Assembly (NCBI RefSeq): GCF_004664715.2
Contig: NC_051063.1
Span: forward strand, 116,174,829-116,238,828
Direction: 5' to 3'
Source: Peromyscus leucopus
Lineage: Eukaryota; Chordata; Mammalia; Rodentia; Cricetidae
Length of the DNA stretch: 64,000 bases
The stretch's first letter is position 1, and each line of letters starts with the position of its first letter. Shown here in pieces: positions 24,609 to 38,025 of the stretch. The notes beneath the pieces are model-generated. The model did no database searches. It saw only the letters and a program-made list of their open reading frames with translations, and was not told the origin of the DNA. The translations under genes were made by a program, and so were the position numbers.

Positions 24609-25022
24609 TGTGCTGGTTAGTTTTTTGTCTACTTGACACAAGCTAGTCATCAGAGCAGAGGAAGCCTCATTTGAGAAACTGTTTCCATAAGATCTAGCTG
24701 TAGGCAAACCTGTAGGATATTTTCTTAATTAATGACTGATGGGAAAAAGCCCAGCCCATCATGGATGGGGCCATCCCTGAGCTGGTGGTCCTGGGTTCCA
24801 TAAGAAAGTAGGCTGAGCAAGGCATGGAGAGCAAGAGAGTAAATAGCACTCCTTCACGGTCTCTGCCTCAGCTCCTGCCTTCAGGTCCCTGCCTTGCTTG
24901 AGTACCTATTCTGGCTTCCTTCAATGATGAACTACAATGCAGAAATATAAGGCAAATAAACTCTTTCCTCCCCAAGTTGCTTTTGGTCATGGTGTTTCAT
25001 CACATCAGCAGAAACCTTAAAT
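24609..25022 (+). mobile_element. Solo LTR, MaLR/ERV-L-like
   Basis: Starts 'tgtgctggttagttttttgt', then 'cttgacacaagctagtcatc' and 'ctgagctggtggtcctgggt'. A polyadenylation signal lies in 'ggcaaataaactctttcctc', followed by 'ttttggtcatggtgtttcat'. This block order is that of a common rodent LTR ending in ...actaagaca. The last bases are degraded here. I cannot give the subfamily. Confidence 0.75.
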
Positions 25023-25329
25023 CCCCTACCAACTACTATTTCCAACTTCCTGTATTTCTAGAGTGGGAGTGATGATGTTTGGACCAAGGAAACATGAACA
25101 GGCATAATGAAAACACTCCATGGTGAGTTTCTTTGAAAGCAAGCTCTTTTCTATGAACATTTCTCTTCCTCTTCTCCATAGACTAGAATGTAAGAATCAA
25201 GGTGATAAACCAGCTTCAAGCATGAGAATAGAAATGCCTCTAGCAGTGTTAATCCACATTACAGTACAAGAAGAAGGAATCCATTTGTTCCATAGTTTCA
25301 CTTAAAATATCACTTTTTTCACATTTTTT

Positions 25330-25505
25330 TCATTCTGTGATTTTTTAAATTCATTTTACATACCAACCACAGATTTCCCTCTCATCCCTCCTCCCACTCC
25401 TCCTGCTCCCCCCCCCCATCACTCATCCCCTCCTCCAACAGGATAAGTTCTCCCATGGCGGGGACAGCTAAGCTTGGTACATTTGGTTGAGGCAGGGCAG
25501 TGACA
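25330..25505 (-). mobile_element. L1 3' UTR fragment, very short
   Basis: 'attcattttacataccaacc', a C-rich run with eight or more C, 'tctcccatggcggggacagc' and 'ttggttgaggcagggcagtg' match the terminal L1 3' UTR in reverse. Only about 175 bp remains. Confidence 0.8.
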
Positions 25506-25640
25506 AGGACCTGAATTATTGTCTTAAAACAATAACAACCAACAAAACACATCACCAAACAAATATTGTCAGTAGCAATCATACTAGAAGTTCTTCATCT
25601 TAAATCCTACATCATTATTTCTTTTTTCTTTATCACAGTT

Positions 25641-26804
<1,164 letters not shown>

Positions 26805-26905
26805 TTTTTGAAACAGAGTCTCAGTTGTCCAGGCTGATGGTATCAATTTGATGGTCTTCTTGCTTTAGCCTTCTGAATGGCTGACATTCAAGCTCTAGCA
26901 ATCTT
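26805..26905 (-). mobile_element. Old B1/proto-B1 SINE
   Basis: 'ttgaaacagagtctcagttg' then 'tccaggctgatggtatcaat' resembles the reverse complement of an old 7SL-type SINE (gagacagggtctca...ccaggctggcctcgaact). It is strongly diverged. Confidence 0.5.
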
Positions 26906-29900
26906 GATTAGGATTTCTAGCTGATGTCTTAGGTTTTGTGTGAGTGATACAAAATAGACCTTCTACATTACTGGTCTTTTATATAATTACATTGATTTTT
27001 TATGAAAGTCTATAAAATGAAAGACTTAGATTTGATGATCCCCATCATTTATGTCAGAATCCTCTGACATTCTTCGAGTAGTCTATATAGGACATTGAGT
27101 TAGAGGAGCCTGAGATAAACAGCTTATTATATGGAAATGTTTGTATAATTAATGAGGATTTATGAGAAGCAGCAGACTGAAAGATGAAGAGGAGCTCAAA
27201 GCTGATGGCTGAGTTTAGACAGTACAATGAAGTTTCTACAGTTTGGGCCTAAACTGTTCTTTTTTTTTTAGTTGCTGAAACAAACATGTAAAGAATCATA
27301 ACATGAGACAGTGAGGACAGAACGAGTTGCTGAGAAGCAGCTTAATGTCACTCTTGAGTCCTCGTATTGGAGATACAAACAGATTACCCTCACATGGAAA
27401 GCTGCGGTTGCTCTCAGGTGGGTTCTAAAAAGACTCATTGTACATCCAGAGCCACATTCAAGTGAGGTTGCCTCCAGTGTTGCATGAACTTCTTCAATAA
27501 TTTCTCACTCTAGTGATGATTCCTGCTTGGTTATCAGTTTGGTTTTTCAGCTGACTAGATCTCAAGCTATTGAAAAGCAATGAGGGAGCAATGGCTGGCC
27601 TCAGAGCTGAGCTACAGTGGATTTAATTGGCTATAAGATGCTCTGGCAGAGAAGAGAGGGGCAGGCAGGGCAGTCCCAGAATGCTGATGTGCTGATGCAG
27701 CTGTAATGAGGCAGGAAGAACATTTCTTCAAGGATGCTTCCAGATGGGTTTATTTTGTTGAAATTAAGTCAGGAACACCAGGAGAGTCCTGCAAATTGTG
27801 TTTTCCCAATAGGCAGTGGCAGGGCTGTCACAAATATGTCTGTACATTGAAGAGGTTCTGAACTGATGTGCAGTTCTGACCTTATAAGGAATATAACTTC
27901 AATTCTTGTCACATCTGCTCATATATTCCCAGCCCTGCTGCTTCCACTTTTGCCTGTATGATGAGGTGACACAGACTAAGTTTCTTGTTTAAGGCTTTTG
28001 GAAGTTAACTATTCCTTCATGTTGCAGTTCTATAAGCATAGGGTGAAGGGCAAGATATGTTAGAGCAATAGATACTTCACAGATTTAATGCAAAGGACTT
28101 GGGGCAGGGAAGTGATGCAGGTGGAAAAGTGAGCTTAGAGAAAATCTTAAAGATCATAGCTGGGGTGCATGCTCCATCTCCACATCCACCTTACCTTTAC
28201 TTTACCCAAAAATAGTTTTTGAGTGTGCTACCACATGCACAACACCATTATGATCTCTTTGCATACCACTAAATGTTGGAAATAAAGCTACTTAGTGGTA
28301 GGCAACAATCCACCTGAACTAAACACACCATTAGCGTAAATGAATGTAGATAGAAGAGTCTGAAATGTCACTAAAGAGAAAACTGCAAGTTTCCCTTCTC
28401 AGAGAAGTGATTTTTATCCTAAAGCTACAGTAAAGATTGGAAATATGAATAGTCAGACCACAAATCCCTGAGTAGAGGGGGTAAAGTTGAGCACAGGCAT
28501 CAGTCAAAAATATTTGTAAAAGCCCTTTACCCCAACCTTCCTCCCTTAGTCCAAATAGGAAGGTAGTGAGCATACCTTCTCCATATTTGTCAAAGATAAT
28601 TTGTTCTCAGGAGGGTCTTAACAAGATCCGACTATCACAACTAGCTGTCAACATGAAGCACAGTAGTAGAGAGAGTGAAAGGTGTATTCAAGCAGTTCAG
28701 GTATGGTAGAGGCTACACTCAGAGACCTCAAGTAAAGTGGCTTCGGTAAGATATGAACATGCTTCTTCCCACACTAACAGACTTTAGCACATCCTCTCTG
28801 AGTTAGCTTAACAGTGTACAAAGCATACTTTAACCTGCTGATATTTGACTATTCCCCAACAAGCAGCCTAGTCTCACTTTATATATTCGAACAACTAGCC
28901 CTTTTTTTACAAAATGTTGTTGTGAGACTCTTAGGAGTCGAGTCACAGTGTAAAATACATGATGAAAATAGAAAAACCAAGGAAAGAAATAACACAAAGA
29001 GAAATTTAAAAAAGAAAAGAAATAATTCACAACTCCAGAGAAATAAGAGAATAGGTGTCACTCACTAACGAAGCTACAATAATTACCAGAAAAATACTAA
29101 AATAGATATTTTTTATCCTCCTCCACAGAGTTTCCCATATGATGTTAACAACTATGAATGTGGACAAAATACACAAGATAATTGCTTTCCAGATGATATA
29201 CAATCTAGTCATATGATCTTTGAAATGAAAGAAATATATAAGTGTTTGATGTTCCCCAGGCCCTTGGTCAAGAAGCACACATCTGTGCATAGTGCTAAAA
29301 GCAGAGATGAAGAAGAGTGCAACTGGCTTTTTGAAGACCAGTATCAGAAACAAAGTCTTCTGGAAGAGCTGGGATTTGGGGACACCAATGACAGAAGAGT
29401 TACCAGTAGGATGGAGGGGACACAGAAGTCCCAAGACTATTGTCAAAGATGGGTGACTCTTGAAAGAAGTAAGAACCAAAGGTGGGCACCACATGTAATG
29501 AATGAGAACCTGTAAGGCCCAGAATAGAGGAATGGGTACAGAGTAAGAACTACACAAATTTCATGAGTCATTCAAAGATGGGGTAGATGAGAGCACCAAT
29601 CTAGGCTAAAATGCAGTGGGTAAGCAACTTGCACCTTCATTTGAGATCTCAAAACCTTCCACATTAAAAGTAAGAATCACATCCTAATTTATCAAATACA
29701 ATATGATATTAAAATGTAAAATATAACCTCCTAAACAAAATAAAATAGTGCATGATCTGATCAATAAAATCCATGATTATTTAATTGTGTTCCAAAAGAG
29801 TTTTGCCAACAACATAATTCAGTATTCCTGAAATGCATCAACAATGTTTAAAATAAAATATTAATATGACAGGTAGTCAAAGAAATAGGCAACTGAGACC

Positions 29901-31020
29901 CATAAGTAAGAAAAACACAAAACATGCCAAGATGGTTTCTATGACAACCCACCAGTGATGGATGCAAAGGAATTGGAGTCAATTTGAGATTCAACAGAAC
30001 TATGGTACTCTAGGCAGCAGTACTCAAGAACCTTTTACTAGATTTCACTTAAGTTTTTATTTCAGGATAGCTTAGGGTTCAAAACAGGACAAAGAAGCAA
30101 TGATAAATATAAAGAATAGTTCTCATTACTATCACCAGATGTACTCAGGGGGGCAGAAATAGGGACTGGTTATATAATGTCCTTGAATGAAATAAGCTAG
30201 AAAAAGAAGCATCTTGCCCACAGCATTCCCTGAGCAGACAGAGGCATTCCTCCCAGGGGAGTGCACAAATGTTTATGTCCCCATAGACTCTATAGGAACT
30301 CTATAGGAAAGTGTATTATATGCAGGCTATAGGTTTCATTACTAGAATTAGCAAAAACTAATTTAAAACCAGCTTTTGTAAATATACTCAAAGACACTAA
30401 GAAGCTATAATGAAAGAACAAAGGGGAATTGAGATGAGAAATAGGAATGTGTTTTTTAAATTAAAAAAAAAAAAGTCAACTTTTGAAATGAAAGCCATAA
30501 CTTTGAAAGGCAGAATTCACAGATTGGGCTTAAAAATGTATTAGATACTAGAAAATGAAGGATCAGAAAGAGATGTGTGAATAGAAATTATTCTAACCGA
30601 AGAATGAAAATATATTTTTAAAATGAAAAAGAAAGGCCTCTGAGGCACATGAAACATTGAGCGATATTATATTGGGAGTAGCAGCAGAAACGGGATACTG
30701 ACTAGCTTAGCAAAACTTTCACAGAAGTAAAAGCTGAGTATTTCCCTAACCTAATAAAAAATAAACCTACTGATCCAATAAGTTCAGAAAACGCTTAGTA
30801 ATGCTAATGGAAGGAACTCAGTAGGATGTCAGAGGAATACTACCAAGAAAAGGCAAATCTTAGGAGCCCAGGAAAGACAAAAGTCATCTCACATCAGAGA
30901 AAGTACTGAAAAAATTTCCAGCTGCCAGCTCATCAGAACTAGTGATCAGAAAACAAAGAATGAACATCTTACAGATGCCCTGAAAGGACAAGGAAACCAT
31001 GCTGTACTCAAAGGTGATAG
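26906..31020. other. Long mostly unique segment, no gene seen
   Basis: About 4 kb with no repeat I can name. The part at 27350-27950 is less AT-rich and low in simple repeats. I saw no splice-bounded coding frame in it. Frames at 29027-29557 (minus) and 29213-29515 (plus) overlap on opposite strands and show no protein motif. Confidence 0.45.
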
Positions 31021-31021
31021 T

Positions 31022-31330
31022 CTCCTAGAGCTGTTAAAATAAATTGTCACAAACTGAGTCACTTCAAATAGTAGAAGTCAGCTGTCCTACTCATCTAGGA
31101 GCCAGAGTTCAACCCCAAAGCTTTGCAGGGTTGAGTCCTTCTGAAAGCCATCAGTAAGAAGGTACCCTGCACTTCTGTCCTTGCTCCTGGTGACTGTCAG
31201 GAGGCCTGGCCATGTAATTTTTTCCTCTGTAAGGAAAATTACAGGTACCCTCCAATAGTATCTTTCAGATGCAGTTTTGAGAAATACATTGTGATGTTTA
31301 CATCTATTCGCTGATTTTCCTGAGCTACAT
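31022..31330 (-). mobile_element. MaLR (MLT1/MST-like) LTR relic
   Basis: 'agctgttaaaataaattgtc' and 'acaaactgagtcacttcaaa', then 'ggttgagtccttctgaaagc', resemble the reverse of an old MaLR LTR (gctgccataacaaa...gtggcttaaa...). Strongly diverged. Confidence 0.45.
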
Positions 31331-31454
31331 TAACCACCTATTTGCTAAAACAAACAAACAAAAACCACAAAACAACAGCAACATAAATAAACAATACCCT
31401 GAAAACAGGGATTATTCCTCAAGAGATTTGTTTTTCCACTTACACTAGCCTCAT

Positions 31455-31640
31455 TTATCTTTAGTAATATTATTTTTACTTTTAAAAAAATCATGTTACT
31501 TATTCAATGTATTTTGATCATACACATCCCCACTACATCCCTCAAAATTCGTCTAATGACACCGTTCACTTCTCTCCTGATCTCATGTTCTCTTTTTTAT
31601 TATTAGTTACCCTTTGAATCCAATTAGTGCTGCCCATATA
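31455..31640 (-). mobile_element. Old Lx-type L1 3' end fragment
   Basis: 'attcaatgtattttgatcat' followed by 'ccactacatccctcaaaatt' and 'ttgaatccaattagtgctgc' matches the reverse of an old rodent L1 3' end (tttgatcatattcacccc... gtccaatttgtgctgccc). Confidence 0.55.
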
Positions 31641-33409
31641 CACAGGAGGCAAGTGCCCATGTCCTAAAAGGAGACTTAATTTCTACACATAGATAAATTT
31701 TGTCAAAGATGTGAATGAATTTAAGACATTTTCATGCAATACACTTAAGATAATTCTTAATGAGGAACAATAAAGAAAATTCTTCAGGCAAATGAATGGG
31801 ATTCTCTATAAAAACTGGAACCACAAAAGGAAGCAAAGATGACTGACATGGCAAATGTGAGAGCCTCTATAAACACAGTATTTTGTCTGTCTCCTTTTGA
31901 ATTTTAATAGCTAAAGGAATACTTAGTAACCTTTTGCTATAGGGGCAACATATGCAGAAAAATAAATCATAAGTAAGCATGGAGTAAATTGTAGGGCATG
32001 GGTACTCAGAGATATGCCCTGAAGAAAGCAGGAATGTTAATCACACAGGGTTGTCTCATCAATGAAGGAGATGTATACCTGTTTTCCACACAGAAAGCTG
32101 GGAGTAGATGCTGTTAATAAACTGGTGACCTTTGCTATCTGTAGGGCCAGACCTTACCCCAGTCCCTCAGAGTGCTTATGCCAGACTCTCTCTCCATAGA
32201 CCTTTAGCTTTAGTGTTTCTTAGTCAATAGGACCCACCCTTAAGGGAGTTGTCACATATATTTTATGACCTGCTGACCTTCATGCTCTCTCAGTCAGAGA
32301 ACACTTCAGATCCTAAGCCCTTAAGCTGTAGGATCCATTTTCATAGTGAAGGTCACATGTACTTTGCAAAAAAGTTTTGATGTAGTCATGTCAGAAGATT
32401 TCTTGAGCACATGAGATTGAGATAATTGTTACCAGGAAAGTTTTTTGAAAATTTTATTGTACTTAAGTATATCTAAAATAAATTGACATATTGTCAGTCT
32501 CTGGAAATTTGAACCACCACTGGCTAACTAAGCCATGCTCAGCCGAGTTTCCTTTTAACCTCACACAGATCATGATCCTGTGGGCAGTGATGTTTGCAGG
32601 AACCTCCCCAATGAGTGAAATTAAAGAGCAATTGACTATTTGTGAATTGATAATAAACTGTAAGTATTCTATGAGAAATGAAGAATGTATATTATAATTC
32701 TCAAAACAACTAAAACATAACAGAAAGTCGACTGCTGAAGTTAGTACATTTCTATCAAGAATGTACTCTACCAAGGAGAAAGTGAGAAGACAAATTAATG
32801 TAGAATCTGGACATGATATCACAATGACACTCAGTGAATAGTAAACTATAAGAACAATCAACCTCTTTCATAAAATTAGCAGACTTTTTGAGAATGGCGA
32901 ATATTAAAAATGGCATTAAAAAGGATAGGCTCAGATAATTTGGTTTCTATTAAAGAAATATGCTTCATAAACAAAAATTTACTCCCAAGGAAAAATGTTA
33001 GTATCACAAATACAAAGTATCGATAGAAGAAAGGCAGCATTTGATGTATTTGAACTTTATCTAAAAACAAAGAAGTGGGGAAAGTTGTGTGCTCATTTTA
33101 TGAAACCAGGACGACCTTAATTTATCCATAGTAAAACTACTACCAAAATCTTACTTATAAAGAAGCTGCCTCATATAGACATTTCAATTTTTTATAAATA
33201 TAAGCAAACCAGTTGTTATTAAAATGTTAGTGTGTTATAGAAATCCTCGATGGGATGCTACATTAAGGTCAAGTGGAGTTCATCCTCAGAATGCAAATTT
33301 GAAAGAACATTTGGAAAACAATCAACATAATTAATCACATTTACAAAATAAATGTAAAGCAACATAACCATTGCCAAAGAGGCATTTTATAAATTGTATA
33401 CCTGCTATT
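31641..33409. other. Unique AT-rich DNA, no gene seen
   Basis: No repeat recognised. Opposing frames (32463-32861 minus, 32491-32697 plus) carry no motif. Confidence 0.5.
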
Positions 33410-33442
33410 ATTACTATTATTATTATTATTATTATTATTATT
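33410..33442. repeat. (ATT)n microsatellite
   Basis: About eleven TTA/ATT units. Confidence 0.9.
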
Positions 33443-33461
33443 TTAATCTCAGAAAACAGAC

Positions 33462-33525
33462 TTTGACAGTAGCTCAGTGATATAAAGATTGTGTATTCTT
33501 TGTGAATCTCAGATTCAACCCCCAG
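33462..33525 (+). mobile_element. Old ID SINE
   Basis: 'gacagtagctcagtgatata' followed by 'ctcagattcaacccccagcc' has A- and B-box positions like ID elements (tRNA/BC1-derived). The CA repeat at 33530-33598 occupies the place of its A-rich tail. Confidence 0.6.
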
Positions 33526-33529
33526 CCAA

Positions 33530-33598
33530 ACACACACACACACACACACACATGCATACACACACACACACACATATATATATACACACACACACAAG
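33530..33598. repeat. (CA)n/(TA)n compound microsatellite
   Basis: CA runs interrupted by atgcat and tatata. Probably grew from the tail of the adjacent ID element. Confidence 0.9.
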
Positions 33599-33759
33599 AA
33601 AACTACAAGTATAAGAAACATCCTTCAGCACAATAAAGGCCAATTACAAAAGTCTACATGGAGCATCACACTTGTTTTCTGCTTAATGATAAAACTACTC
33701 ACATATGAGCATGAATAAAGCAAGTATTATCTGCACTTTCATTAGCAAAGATGAAGAGA

Positions 33760-33812
33760 AATATATATATGTATATATAATGTATATATGTGTGTATGCA
33801 TATATATCATAG
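33760..33812. repeat. (TA)n/(TG)n-rich low-complexity tract
   Basis: Alternating TA with short TG runs. Confidence 0.85.
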
Positions 33813-34700
33813 ATATTAGACACAAAGAAGTGACTTTGTCTTTATTCACATATGGTATGATTATTTACATAGAATTCCATGGGTAGACTGAGGCCAAAAT
33901 GAATCATTCTATAAGAACTAATGGGAGGGGTTAGTAAGCTCTCAGAACATAGACCCATATGCAAACACAGTTTTTTCTTTAATTGTGCAGCAACATAATT
34001 ACACAAAATAATACTTATAGATTTTTCCTTTGAATATGATCAAAAATATTAAAAGTTACAATTGGACAATATTGTTCAAGACCTTGACAAGAAAGAATAA
34101 GCATTATGCAAAATGTAATCAGTGACTGAGTGGAGCCAAGTTTGAAAGTCACTGAATTAGAGGTTTTGCTCATGAAGTCCATCTTCTAACTGATATGTAT
34201 CCCAGAAAGAAGAGAGAGGGATTATTGAATGATAAAGTGAGTTCATGAATAAGCTAATTCACAAATTTATAAGTAAACAACAACACACTAAACAAAAACA
34301 GAACAAACAAAAAACCCACCAAGTTTTAAAATCCGTTTCGACGTATAGTCATCACAAAACTTCTAAACACTGACAACATAGGTAAGATAAACAGTCTTCT
34401 ACAGACAAAAAATAGGCCATAAATTATAAATGACATTGGATTAGAATGTTCTTGATGTTGACACTAAAAGCTTGACAGAAATGGAGCACTATTATACACC
34501 TTTTGGTGGAAGTCCTTTGTAACCTACAACTCTACTAGTAAAACATCAAGTATAAAGGGGAAAAATGGAAGCACGGGTATCCAGACAGTCTAACGTGATT
34601 TACTGCCTTCTCTTTCTAGTACAATATATATTCCTTGTGAGTAGAGAACTCAGTTGATGGAATAGAAAATCCAAAATAAATTCCTAAATAAAGAACATAC
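33813..34700. other. Unique AT-rich DNA, no gene seen
   Basis: No repeat or coding signal recognised. Confidence 0.5.
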
Positions 34701-34704
34701 ATAG

Positions 34705-34800
34705 AGAGTTATTCTGGCATTGGAGAGTCTGAGACTGGAGGACTGCTATTTGAGATCAGCCCAGGCAATGTAGCTCATGCCAGTCTAGCCAATACAAAGG
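34705..34800 (+). mobile_element. Old B1/proto-B1 SINE
   Basis: 'gagagtctgagactggagga' then 'gctatttgagatcagcccag' follows the 7SL-type pattern (gaggcagaggcaggaggatt...gttcgaggccagcc). Strongly diverged. Confidence 0.5.
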
Positions 34801-35780
34801 GAGAGAAGGAGAGAGAACTTAATTTCAGGGTGGATTTGAAGTGAACTGTTAAAAATGCTGCATTGCCCCTGCATGGCAGCTGGGGAGAAGGCTTATCTGA
34901 TTTAGACAGCAGCATTAGAACAAAGAAACTGAATAAGTTACTTGATGAATTTTACAGCATGTGCAACAGTTTTCAGAAGGTTTTAAAAGAATAACAATTA
35001 GTGGAAAAGGAGGCCATGGATTTAAAAGAGACCAAGGATGGATATATGAAAGAGTTTGGAAGGAGGAAAGGAAGGGAAAAATGATGTAATTATGATCTCA
35101 AAAAAAAAATAATCTCAAAATCAGAAAAAGTAACCAAAAGCTAATTCCATTAAAATCTTTGGAAAAAATGATAATGAAAATAAAATATCGAGTAAATCAA
35201 ACAACTACACAATTGTCAATTCTGGGGGAGGGGGTGGGGGGAAGAATCCTAGGTTAGAAATGAAGAGCTGCTTATTGAAACAGATATATCTAATTCAAGC
35301 TCTGCTATGGTCAATGGTAAGACCAATATCTGTGAGGACTGTTACTCACTCAAGGTTAGAGAGCAAGATCTGACCTCCCAGTGTGAGGCACTTACCAATG
35401 CATCTGGGTGCCATGAATGAGACTGACTTTTTAAGATATGTTGCTTCTCATACTTTCTGGATAATTGTAGTGTTTTGTTGGTGCTCTTTATGCATATAAT
35501 GCACAGCAACATCATGCTATAGATTATTTAGCTCAGGATTGACAGTGCTCCTATTGCTGGATCAGAGTGATAGTGGAAAATGTTCATTGTTCAAAACACA
35601 ACAGTAATTATTGAATTAAAGTGAATTCTATTTCTTAGGAAAGTCTGAATTTTCAGTAACATGATGAGATACAAATGTAACTACATTTGGTCACTGTGGA
35701 TTCATTAAAGTTTCTGAGTTAAATAGTATCACTAAGAAAAAATGGTTTTATCTTCAAGGGATAAAGTGTATGTTTGTGTT
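34801..35780. other. Unique DNA, no gene seen
   Basis: A short G-rich run lies at 35224-35242. No coding signal. Confidence 0.5.
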
Positions 35781-35787
35781 GTGTGTG

Positions 35788-35812
35788 TGTGTGTGTGTAT
35801 ACACGTATGTAT
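35788..35812. repeat. (GT)n microsatellite
   Basis: About ten GT units, then TA/TG-rich sequence to about 35880. Confidence 0.85.
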
Positions 35813-35894
35813 ATAATATGAGTATGTATTTACATTTTGTATTTGTACAAGTATGCAAGTGTATATGCAGGTAAAGTTGTACATACAAGCACAT

Positions 35895-36014
35895 GAGCAC
35901 GTGTGTGGAGGCCAAATTGATGTGGGATATCCTTATGTACTGCTCTCTAAATCTTATTTCTTGAGACAGGATCTTTCACTGAATCATGCAGTCATCAGTT
36001 GACTAAATTGCTGG
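35895..36014 (-). mobile_element. B4/RSINE-like SINE, left piece
   Basis: 'gcacgtgtgtggaggccaaa' and 'ttgagacaggatctttcact' match a common rodent SINE of B4/RSINE type read in reverse. The last 54 bp (35961-36014) recur at 36434-36487 with 49/54 identity. Confidence 0.5.
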
Positions 36015-36433
36015 TGTGGGAGCCCACAGTGACTCCAATTTGTGCCTTAATTTCTATCCTGACTCAAGGTCAGAGAGTTCAAGCTTCTCTTTACTCTTCA
36101 AGACTGGATAACAGGATGTTTTACCAAAGGTGTGGTTACCAGATGTCTTGAGAATTAAGGAGGTGCTTACACTTGTTTGAAACTTGAACCATTGTGTGTA
36201 ACATGAATTCAGAACAGTCTTATAATAGAAAACTCAAGTCAGATATTGGTGTAAATGCTGAAAGATCAGAGAGACAAAGGAACAAGCCACTACCACGTCT
36301 CAGCTCACCAATTCCACGAGCCCTCTGACTGAAATCCTCTGAGTCCTCACCCAAAAGTCTCCAGCTGAAAAAGCATCTAGCTGAAAGGGATGCTTCTGTC
36401 TTTAGTACCTGTCTCCTCACATCTTATATACCT
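36015..36433. mobile_element. LTR-derived sequence between two copies of a SINE segment
   Basis: Starts with TG ('tgtgggagcccacagtgact'), like an LTR edge. From about 36196 it follows the U5-to-TATA half of the minus-strand LTR at 44006-44496: 'aacatgaattcag', 'gctgaaagatcagagagac', 'cctctgagtcctcacccaaa', 'cttatatacct'. The U3 start is missing. It may be one rearranged LTR or two LTR fragments. Confidence 0.5.
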
Positions 36434-36655
36434 TTGAGACAGGATCTTTCACTGAACTATGCAGTCATCAACTGACTAAACTGCTGGCCAGTGAGCTCCA
36501 GGGATGCTCATATCCTCACCTACTTAATACTAGGTTAACAGATGCCCGTATCCACACCTGGCTTTTCACGTGAGTACTGGGTCTCCAAACTCAGGTTCCC
36601 ATGCTTGCATGGCAATCATGTTACCTAGTGTACCATCTCCTTGACTCTATAACTC
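36434..36655 (-). mobile_element. B4/RSINE-like SINE, right piece
   Basis: Contains 'ttgagacaggatctttcact', 'cacacctggcttttcacgtg', 'actcaggttcccatgcttgc' and 'ctagtgtaccatctccttga', in the order of a rodent SINE ending ...gccatctccccagcc. Confidence 0.6.
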
Positions 36656-37299
36656 CTTATTGAGAATTCAGTGTTTCAGCAATCACTGTTTAACTCTGTC
36701 TCAGTTAACTCTTAAAACAATCCTACAACCACAGAGTAAAATCACTTGGAGCAGTAAATGAGGAAAGTGGAGACAATGGGATGTAATTTGCTGAAAGCAG
36801 ATTGTAAGGTCTTGCATTTATAATCTTTGTTTTTCACTTTGCTTTCAGACCCTCTCATAAGCAAGCTGACATCGTTTAGCCCCTTCCCTGTCCTGCTTCT
36901 TCACATAATTCCCAAATGCCCAAACTTAGTTTTCCTTCCTAGAAATCTCTTCAGTAAAACCTACACTCAGCCATTAACCTGTTTGACCTCCATCTCCTCA
37001 AAACTCTGTCTCCCTGACATTTACTTGCAAAAGTCGTCAAGTAGTCAGTCCCATGTAAGAGACATCTTCATTGTCTGATATGCTAGTCCATATTGGTGTC
37101 CACTGTTAGAAGGATGAAATGGCCATTCATTGCTTGTCCCACATTTGAACTAGACTAAGATAAAGGCTCATGGCATACGTGCAGGCCACAGAATTAAGAT
37201 TTTGTATACCATATATCATTTGTTTTCATATGACACTAGTGGTTATGGAAAGCACATTGTCATATGCAAGGAACACCATGTTGTACTAGTTATGGTCCT
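36656..37299. other. Mostly unique DNA with possible MIR traces
   Basis: 36690-36820 has weak MIR-like blocks ('ctcttaaaacaatcctacaa', 'gaggaaagtggagacaatgg'). No coding signal. Confidence 0.4.
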
Positions 37300-37388
37300 G
37301 TTACTATTTTGTGAATTTTAGTCTCACTTAATCTTATGATACCACCATTTTGTCTAAGGAGGCTTTATTGTTATCATTTCACTGCTTT
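37300..37388 (+). mobile_element. MIR-like relic interrupted by a B1
   Basis: 'ctcacttaatcttatgatac' and 'tattgttatcatttcactgc' resemble the MIR 3' half. A possible continuation, 'ttgagatttacaggcc', follows the B1 at 37561. Confidence 0.45.
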
Positions 37389-37401
37389 AAAAATTGAGAT
37401 T
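37389..37401 (+). repeat. Left target duplication of B1
   Basis: aaaaattgagatt, repeated at 37561-37573. Confidence 0.85.
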
Positions 37402-37560
37402 GCCAGGCGGTGGTGACATATGCCTTTAATCCCGGCACTGGGGAGGCAGAGCCAGGTGGATCTCTGTGAGTTCAAGGCTAGCCTAGGCTACCAAGTGAGT
37501 TCCAGGAAAGGTGCAAAGCTACACAGAGAAACCCTGTCTCGAAAAACCAAAACAAAAAAA
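37402..37560 (+). mobile_element. B1 SINE
   Basis: Starts 'gccaggcggtggtgacatat', has 'cctttaatcccggcactggg' and 'gtgagttcaaggctagccta', and ends 'acactgtctcgaaaa'-type sequence with an A-rich tail. It is full length, close to the B1 consensus, and flanked by an exact 13-bp duplication. Confidence 0.95.
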
Positions 37561-37573
37561 AAAAATTGAGATT
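37561..37573 (+). repeat. Right target duplication of B1
   Basis: Matches 37389-37401. The first A residues merge with the B1 tail. Confidence 0.85.
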
Positions 37574-38025
37574 TACAGGCCATGTCACAATCATTCCTTT
37601 TAGTGCCCAGAAAGATGTGTCATCTTTCTGCTCTCTTTGACTGAATAGCAACAATGAAGACAGCCATATGAGACCTTGAACACTATGCTATCTTAAAATT
37701 TCCTTTAACAAAGGTATTTGTCCATTACATTTGAATTCAGCCTCACTCAGATTTTTCAGGAAATTGACACAACACAGATCCTAGCCCAAATGTAAGATGG
37801 ATGATCCCTATCCCAGTTCTTAATAGAGCCTTGCTCCGTTTTAAGACCTCATGCCCTTGAACCACACAGTTTGTATTTTTCTAGAAATTCTGCTCTCTGT
37901 ATTTCCTACAGCATTCTAGCACTTCTCCAGCCTGAAACTCTGGTCTTCCTTGTTCCTCCATTAACAAGAGGCTTACAGGTCACACAGTCAGCTTTGTCTC
38001 AGCACAACTCCACCCCTGAGTACCA
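37574..38025. other. Unique DNA, no gene seen
   Basis: No coding signal. The frame beginning at 37871 runs into the adjacent LTR. Confidence 0.45.

Noticed and set aside
29027..29557. 176-codon frame (minus) opposite a 100-codon frame (plus, 29213-29515) as a possible gene
   Set aside because: No motif, no sensible composition, frames overlap on opposite strands, and no splice or promoter context could be seen.
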